Source: Dicaeum eximium (lineage: Eukaryota > Chordata > Aves > Passeriformes > Dicaeidae). Taken from it: a stretch of DNA of 64,000 bases. Position numbers and translations under genes: made by a program. Of the stretch, positions 59,001 through 64,000 are shown piece by piece. The number at the start of each line of letters is the position of its first letter. Position 1 is the stretch's first letter. Under the pieces are notes generated by a model. It was not told where the DNA came from and did no database searches. It saw only the letters and a program-made list of their open reading frames with translations. The stretch covers positions 78,448 through 142,447 of the forward strand of contig VWZP01007501.1 in the NCBI GenBank assembly GCA_013396995.1, written 5' to 3'.

Positions 59001-62000
59001 GGACCTTCCTGAGGAACATGCACACGCTCTCTTGGCGATTTTCACTAGAACAGTCTTGGCAGAAGAGCTAAAGAACTTTTTCTTGTCTGGTCTTCCTCAA
59101 CCTAAGGAGAATTTTAAACCGTGAGACAGAGATAGTGGTTTTCCAAATCTTTTTGTGAAACACTGAGCTGGAGCTTTGAGGGTTGCTGCTTCTGGAACAC
59201 CTTCTCCTTGCTATTCTCCACTGAGTTATTCACCTTCCCTCAATTCTCTTTAAAGATTCTGCACTTAACCTCTAAATTCCCCCAGTGCTGGGAACACTTT
59301 GGGCACCACAAGGTCAGAAGGACCCAAAGCTGTTGGAGAGGGCCCAAAGGAGGGACACGGAGCTGGGGAAGGGTCTGAGGAGTGGCTGAGGGCACTTGGC
59401 TCGTTCAGCTGGAGCAGAGGAGACTGAGGGGAGGCAGAGGGGCAGGGGCTGAGCTCTGGGACAGGGACAGGAGCCCAGGAAGGGCTGGAGCTGTCAGGGC
59501 TTGGCACGGAGCTCAGGGAAAGGTTCTTCCCCTTAAGGGTGCTGGGAATGGTCCCCAAGGCTGCCAGAGCTCAGGTGGGCTTGCAGGGTGAGGTTGCTGG
59601 GGTGTCCTTTGGAGGGTGAGGTTGTTGGGGTGTCCAGGTTTGGAGGGTGAGGTTGTTGGGGTGTCCAAGGTTTGGAGGGTGAGGTTGTTGGGGTGTCCAA
59701 GGTTTGCAGGGTGAGGTTGTTGGGGTGTCCAAGGTTTGCAGGGTGAGGTTGTTGGGGTGTCCAAGGTTTGCAGGGTGAGGTTGTTGGGGTGTCCAAGGTT
59801 TGCAGGGTGAGGTTGTTGGGGTGTCCAGTTTGGCTCCATGATCCCTCTGGGTCCCTCCCAGCTCACTGATTTTAAGTTTTAAGTGTTTCCCTGAGCCTGG
59901 GCTCAGCTCCAAGGCTTTGCTCTGCCTTTGTTTTCAGGAAGATGCTCAACCCCTCATTCATCTGGACAAAACACAGAGCCAGGGGCAAGGTGACAACCGT
60001 GGCACACTTTGCTGCAGGACATGCTGCAGCCCCTCAGTGGATGATCAGACAATGCCTGCAGGTCACTGGAAAAGCTACTCATAAAGAAAAGCACCAAATC
60101 AGGGATAATCAGCAACAATCCCTGCTGATCCTGCTTGGTTTCCACTGTCAGCTGCCTGGGAATGCTCTGCAAAAGAATTTCTATTTTCTACTTGAGGTAG
60201 AGGTTTAAGGACAAGTAAAGTTTCCTTTTAGAGCTTTTTGCACCTGCCTACCAAAATGCAACCACACCACAAAATTGTTTTTCAATATTAAACCCTCCCC
60301 AACAGAAAGAACCGTTTTACTAAAAAGAATACGCAAGCATGGAACAGAAAGGCAAATTACAGGTTTGTTTGGTAATAACTAGCATTTTTTCACCCTTTTT
60401 TCAGCAAGATCTTTATCAGTTACTTGTTTTTTAATTAAACAGCACAATAAGAAAGGTAGGAAACAACGGAAGTTTCTTGTCTGCTGTTTGTTTGCTGAGC
60501 CCATTCTAACACACATTTCGTGTATCATATTTCACATATCTCCTGCTACAATCACACTCTATTACTATAGAATTTCTCATGCTTTAAGTAACCACTGAAG
60601 ATTGCCTTAGTTGTGGAAGGAAGGGAGGAGTAGAACTGCATAAACACACGAGGCTCATTTGCTTTAAAAAAACCCCTGTTGTTTCCTCCTTAGTCTATTT
60701 TATCACAACAACATTTGCTTTTGGTAGAGCAGCTGAACCTCACAAATATTCTATCCCCCCAGGAGGGGGGAAGAGACAGACTTAAACCAGTTTTAACCAC
60801 CTGATTAAAGGCTGAGTGCACATGTCCAAATTAAAAGTATCAATACAGCTGAATAGTCACCAAATACCTCAATGTGTACAAATGAGGACACAGAAAACCA
60901 AAAACCCTCATGGACTCACCTTTCCGGCTACTATTGCACTGCATTTGCTAAGAGTAATCATGTTTCTAACAAGGAATAGAAAGAAACCACATATAAGGGA
61001 TTACATGGGTGTATTTAGTATTTATTTGAACCATCCAACTTTATATAGGCCCTGTTAACACTAAAATGTTTTATGTAGATGTTTGTTTGAAAAATGGCCA
61101 CTTGCATTCTTTCCTTGAAAACCAAATAAAGAAAAAATGACATCATTCACAATGTCAAATAAGATTCCCTTCAGCTTTTCTCTTTCTCCTTTTATTCATG
61201 TCTGTCCTAGTGATTGATATTTGTCAACCTGACATGTCATGTGGGGTTTTTTTAAATTTCTGAAAGCTCTTCAGTACCTCAGGAGTAGAAAATACACAAA
61301 GCAAGCATGAAACCAACTGCTTCAAGGGCTTTTCCGCAATCCTAGAACACTTCCTGACAAGTCTGCATCAATACTCACCTACAGAAAACTTCTCATTTGT
61401 TGCTTTCAGGGTTTATTTTAACAATAAAATCCCAGCAGCAGGAACAAACCCATTTAAGTTTAGTGTGTGCAATGGTATCTTTCATATCCTGGATCAATTT
61501 GTGGGTTAGTCAATGACATTAGGGATGCCCTGGTAATAAGTAAGCACTTTTCACATCATCCAAGGAGTTTGCAGAAGCAGCCAGAGGAACAATTCTGGGT
61601 GCTCTGCTCCCAAATGCAGCAGCAGCAGCAAGGCAGAGAATCCCCACACTGCAGGAGAAATTAATCATGGATCTGTTGTTCTCTCTGTGCTATGCTCCCT
61701 AATGCTGTCCATTATATAAAAAACAGTGCATGATGACCAGTGTGTTTAGTGCAAAATTCTGTGGATATATAAAAAACGATCAGTGTGTTCAGTGCAAAAT
61801 TCTGTGCCTGCCCACAAGCAGCACCTAGCTTTTGTTGGGTTGTTTTTTTTTTTTTTTGAGCCAACTGAAAGTTCCCTCTTGATATCAACTGAACTCTGCC
61901 AGTGCTGTTAAAAGGAGACTTGAAACTACATGGCTTCAGTTCTTTAAACAGTTTCACTGGTAGCTCAATGTCTTGAAAACAACTCCAGGGAGAACAGAAA

Positions 62001-63126
62001 TTGAAGCTCCACTGAGAGAGATCTTACCTAAATCTCATTCACTGAAAATATCTCCCAGATTTCCAGAAATAATGCACATGGAGCAGGAACAAAGCCATGT
62101 ATATCCAGGAATTGTTTTCTGTCCCATTCAGGCAGCAAGGTGCAAATGCAAGAGTGATCCTACCTGGGCAGAGAGACCAGGACAGCTCTGTCCAAACGGT
62201 AATTTTAAATGTTAGACTCTTCTTATTAGCACCCAGTGGCAGACACCTCAGGAAGAACATCAAAACAAGAGAAAGATGCAGCCAGAGCCACTGTTTTGGC
62301 TTTTGGGGCACCCCATTGCCTTTGTTTCTTGTTTATTATTCTTATTTCTTAATTATCTAGAGGGGTTTTTTTAAGTCTATTTCAACTTTTTTGCATTCAT
62401 CGTATTCTCTGGCAAACATAGAAATAAATCCTAATTTTAGATTATCATCTAAAAACAAACCTCTTTATTTTAAAGATGTAATTTACTAATCTTATGTGAT
62501 GCCTGTTTAGAAAATACAGGGTTTTTTTCCCTTTGGTTTTTCTGTAATAACACTCTCTCATTATCTCTTCTCCAGTTTGAAGAGTTTCAGTCTGATTTAG
62601 TTTTAGTTCTGGTTCTGAAGAGTTCTAGCTCTTATTTATTTAGTTCTGATTTAGTTTTAGTTCTGAAGAGTTTCAGTCTGATTTACTTTTAGTTCTGGTT
62701 CTAGTTCTAGTTATGTGGAGTTCTAGTTCAGTCTGGTTTAGTTTTAGTTCTGGTTCTAGTTCTGAGGAGTTCTAGCTCTTATTTATTTAGTTTTGATTTA
62801 GTTCTAGCTCTGAAGAGTTCAGAAGAGTTTCTGAAGTGTTTCAGTCTGGTTTAGTGATAATTCTATCAATTTACCAATAACTTCACATCTTCCCCCGTGC
62901 TTGAAATATAAGATAAGACAGACTTGTCAGCTTGTTCTTGCACCACACTGGGAAGGACAAGCAGCAGCTTTGGAAAGAAGAAAATCTCCTTACCACTGGG
63001 TGGCTTGGGCCGTGGAGGGACGTTCTTCTTGGGGGGTAATGCCGGCGTGCCCGCCTTGCTTTTGAAAGGGTCATCTGCAAAGCCTGGCCCTCCAAAAGAG
63101 GAGGCAAAGGGGTCTGAGGCTGCTGA
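46893..63126 (-). CDS. EPS15L1: EPS15L1, epidermal growth factor receptor substrate 15-like 1 (3' part, last three coding exons)
   Basis: EPS15L1 (EPS15R) is a clathrin-coat scaffold. Its N-terminal EH domains bind NPF proteins, its DPF repeats bind AP-2, and its C-terminal ubiquitin-interacting motifs recognise ubiquitinated cargo. Only the 3' end lies here, on the minus strand. Exons 63,126-62,994, 52,784-52,585 and 47,039-46,893 join in frame (133+200+147 nt, 159 codons and TAA). The sequence carries DPFASSF, DDPFKSK, the proline-rich PALPPKK and PPRPKPPSGK, then DPFQPF, DPFSGKDPFAP, GFADFSS, and the UIM-like LELAIALSKAD near the C-terminus (…ADMPNS). The EH domains and coiled coil lie beyond the right edge. 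EPS15 is excluded by the C-terminus and the KLF2 neighbourhood. Confidence 0.96.
47066..47829. repeat. 382-bp tandem duplication in EPS15L1 last intron
   Basis: GTTACCAAATCGTGCCCC occurs at 47,072 and 47,454, and CCTCCCAC-TGCAATTTGTTG at 47,421 and 47,803. Both offsets are exactly 382 bp. Each unit has a flank containing GTACAGCTCAATACAGCAGG, then a TTCCTCC/CCTTCCTTCC-rich part. Confidence 0.93.
47205..47815. repeat. long pyrimidine-rich tract (purine-rich on the gene strand)
   Basis: About 600 bp of TTTCTTCCTCC, CCTTCCTTCC and TGATTTATTTCCTCAATTCC units, with an inner period of about 70-80 bp. It is interrupted once by the duplicated unique segment (47,450-47,570). Confidence 0.9.
47828..48086. 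repeat. direct duplication B, copy 2
   Basis: Second copy of 46,193-46,443. It starts exactly where the second 382-bp unit ends and is followed within about 30 bp by the inverted copy of segment A. Confidence 0.93.
48117..48280 (-). repeat. segment A', inverted copy of 45,594-45,767
   Basis: The reverse complement matches segment A over about 165 bp with few changes. It lies inside the last EPS15L1 intron, while A lies beyond the terminal exon. Confidence 0.92.
48655..48960. repeat. T/G-rich low-complexity tract
   Basis: T-runs, GTTT repeats and GGGTTTTTT blocks occupy about 300 bp. Open frames of F/G/C-rich peptides on one strand and K/P/Q-rich ones on the other are artefacts. Confidence 0.9.
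50183..50335. repeat. direct duplication C, copy 2
   Basis: Second copy of 45,779-45,935, inside the last EPS15L1 intron, while copy 1 is outside the gene's coding part. Confidence 0.9.
52585..52784 (-). CDS. EPS15L1: EPS15L1 penultimate coding exon (DPF repeats)
   Basis: It starts after AACTTTCCAG, completing Gly of PPSG, and encodes KSTPVSHLGPADFPKPHDP, DPFQPFGADSS, KKGFGDPFSGKDPFAPSS and GFADFSS, with donor GTAAGT. The exon is 200 nt and the phase joins both neighbours. Confidence 0.96.
54015..54090 (-). mobile_element. CR1 LINE 3'-end fragment, minus orientation
   Basis: AATCACAGAACCTCCTGAGC, TGGAAGAGATCCACAAGGAC and GCAAGTCCAA are the reverse complement of a common CR1 3' terminus. Only about 75 bp remain. 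Confidence 0.7.
54893..54995. repeat. direct duplication E, copy 1
   Basis: It shares TTTAGAGCTGTCTCAATATT, CTGTGTTT and GATCTTGCTAAATGATGAGA with 56,177-56,278. A 5-10 bp deletion distinguishes the copies. Confidence 0.9.
56177..56278. repeat. direct duplication E, copy 2
   Basis: Second copy of 54,893-54,995, 1.28 kb away in the same intron. Confidence 0.9.
57110..57500 (+). mobile_element. LTR-like dispersed repeat (probable solo LTR)
   Basis: Homologous to 28,513-28,905 over its whole length. It starts TGTCACCTGGACATTTGATG and carries TTTTAATAAAT before the end. It lies antisense to EPS15L1. There are no retroviral genes next to it. Confidence 0.65.
57600..58122. repeat. long tandem repeat, unit about 180-200 bp, nearly three copies
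   Basis: GGCAGGGCAGGACCTG begins at about 57,627, 57,827 and 58,004; AGGAGCATGCATGCT and CAATAAAA follow in the first two units, and GAGCTCCAGGGGCTGCCCAG in the last two. It lies directly behind the LTR-like copy. Confidence 0.9.
58301..58335. repeat. A-rich tract
   Basis: An A-run of about 18, then GAAAAAGAAAAAAG. Simple sequence. Confidence 0.85.
59285..59580 (+). mobile_element. CR1 LINE fragment, plus orientation
   Basis: AAAGCTGTTGGAGAGGGCCC, TGGAGCAGAGGAGACTGAGG, GCAGAGGGGCAGGGGCTGAG, AGGGAAAGGTTCTTCCCCTT and GGCTGCCAGAGCTCA follow CR1 order. It runs into a minisatellite. Confidence 0.85.
59582..59832. repeat. 32-bp minisatellite, eight copies
   Basis: GTGAGGTTGTTGGGGTGTCC starts at 59,616, 59,647, 59,679, 59,711, 59,743, 59,775 and 59,807, with a variant at 59,588. 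The spacing settles to exactly 32 bp. All three minus frames stay open, giving T-T-S-P/Q-P-H-P repeats that are not proteins. Confidence 0.95.
59833..61690. other. intronic, nothing recognised
   Basis: Unique AT-leaning DNA inside the EPS15L1 intron. No exon or transposon recognised. Confidence 0.5.
61722..61808. repeat. short tandem duplication
   Basis: CAGTGTGTTTAGTGCAAAAT plus TCTGTG recurs after about 50 bp with intervening ATATAAAAAA. Confidence 0.85.
62575..62855. repeat. TTAGTTCTG-type minisatellite next to an EPS15L1 exon
   Basis: Degenerate units combining GAAGAGTTTCAGTCTGATTT, AGTTTTAGTTCTGG and GAGTTCTAGCTCTTATTTAT repeat over 280 bp. The array ends about 140 bp from the donor of the exon at 62,994. 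Confidence 0.9.
62994..63126 (-). CDS. EPS15L1: EPS15L1 coding exon (DPF and proline-rich region)
   Basis: The acceptor CCCCCTGCAG is followed by SAASDPFASSFGGPGFADD, PFKSKAGTPALPPKK and NVPPRPKPPS plus one base, before GTAAGG. The proline-rich segments are candidate SH3 ligands (CRK binding is described for this family). Confidence 0.96.
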
Positions 63127-64000
63127 CTGCAGGGGGAAAGAGAAGAAAAAGGGATGTGAGCACACAGTAGGATAACGTGAAGGTCAAGTCAAGTGAAAGC
63201 GTGAACTTCTAAAAATGGGGGCATGTCACGATAGAGGGACACCAATCACAGAGACACAGCAAACTCTAGTTGGGGAAAAGGTGAAGAAGAGGAGAGTTTT
63301 ATTTTGATTTTCTGTATTCTATAGAGTTTTGGGGACGGCCGTGGGTTGGAGGATGAGGTCACCACCTCTCCAACCACACTGGTCAATGGAAAGGCCCATC
63401 AAACCTTTCTCCTCCCAGGAGAAAGGAACGAAAAACAAAAAGGCAGTTAGGAAAAGGTGTTGTGTTTACAGAAAACCTCGTGGGAAACTTTATCACAAAA
63501 ATTAAAACATCAGAAGGCTGAAATCAGGGTGACAGGGGCAGTTTCCAGAGTTGGCAGTGGTGTAGGAAATGACAGAGGTGCTGAAATTCCATTAACACTC
63601 CAAAGACCTTATGCTCTTAATGGTAAGATTTTAATTGTTTTTATGCTCTTAATTGTAAGATTTTAATCATTTTTATGCTCTTTATCAGAAGATTTCAATC
63701 GTTTTTATGCTCTTAATGGTAAGAAGTGCTCATTTTAGCACTTGTACAACTTCCAGTCCCAGCAAAAAAGCTGATGAGGAAATAAAAGGAAGTAAAACTC
63801 CAATTTTTATTACTTGCAAAGAACAGTGATAGCAGAGCCTGACCTTCACTCTGATAAACAGAACCTCGAGAGAATCTGGAAAAACACCACACACTGCAGG
63901 AGGAGTGACTTTATCCCAAACTTCTCTGGAGTCACACATAGGTATTTGATTTTTTAGTAAATAGAGAATATCCAAAAGCATCTTCAATCTTCCTACATTC
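63127..64000 (-). other. EPS15L1 upstream intron (right edge of window)
   Basis: The next upstream exon was not recognised before the window ends. It contains a minisatellite at 63,600-63,728. Confidence 0.6.
63600..63728. repeat. 36-bp minisatellite, about four copies
   Basis: Units of TTATGCTCTTAATGGTAAGA plus TTTTAATTGTTTT, with small differences. Confidence 0.9.

Larger units (their letters stand above)
52785..62993 (-). other. EPS15L1 penultimate intron (10.2 kb)
   Basis: It is bounded by donor GTAAGG (62,993) and acceptor AACTTTCCAG (52,785). It contains CR1 fragments, an LTR-like element, minisatellites and unique DNA. I did not recognise further exons in it. Because the flanking phases join, any skipped exon would have to be alternative. 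Confidence 0.8.

Noticed and set aside
59513..59912. Three overlapping proline/threonine-rich repeat frames
   Set aside because: All three frames of one 32-bp minisatellite are open; there is no start context or similarity.
63730..63987. A possible further EPS15L1 exon on the minus strand
   Set aside because: The translation shows no DPF motif, coiled coil or fit to the known protein, and no suitable splice sites were seen.

Overview
This is vertebrate nuclear DNA and almost certainly avian, most likely a songbird. It has interrupted genes with GT-AG introns, truncated CR1 LINE copies of the bird type ending in GATTCTGTG-like octamer arrays, compact introns, and gene-poor intergenic DNA with many microsatellites and minisatellites. 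The gene order AP1M1 (+), KLF2 (+), EPS15L1 (-) matches the block on human chromosome 19p13.1. No bacterial-type system, CRISPR array or phage is present.

Layout. Positions 42-5968 hold eleven coding exons of AP1M1, the mu-1A subunit of the clathrin adaptor AP-1. They run from codon 15 to the stop (409 residues, every splice phase consistent); the first exon lies outside the window. Its 3'UTR probably runs to about 7.86 kb. From there to 34.5 kb lies a gene desert with CR1 fragments, three copies of an LTR-like repeat, an ancient SINE-like copy, minisatellites, two pairs of diverged duplications, a conserved-looking AT-rich block with a forkhead-type site, and two promoter-like stretches without an evident gene. 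Positions 34.5-37.5 kb hold the complete KLF2 gene: CpG-rich promoter with a MEF2 site, inverted CCAAT and TATA box, three coding exons (380 residues), and a 3'UTR with AATAAA. Positions 37.5-46.9 kb are intergenic, with CR1, a 43-N assembly gap and many simple repeats. From 46,893 to the right end lies the 3' part of EPS15L1 on the minus strand. Three coding exons are recognised (62,994-63,126; 52,585-52,784; 46,893-47,039), encoding the DPF-repeat region, a proline-rich stretch and the C-terminal ubiquitin-interacting motifs.

Functionally, AP1M1 (TGN/endosome clathrin sorting) and EPS15L1 (endocytic scaffold binding AP-2 and ubiquitin) both act in clathrin trafficking. KLF2 is an independently regulated zinc-finger transcription factor between them. 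The most unusual structure is around the last EPS15L1 exon. An exact-offset 382-bp tandem duplication begins about 27 bp from its splice acceptor. A second direct duplication 1,645 bp apart brackets the exon, and an inverted copy of a segment beyond the gene lies in the preceding intron. Most other long reading frames here are chance products of low-complexity DNA or shadows of real exons.
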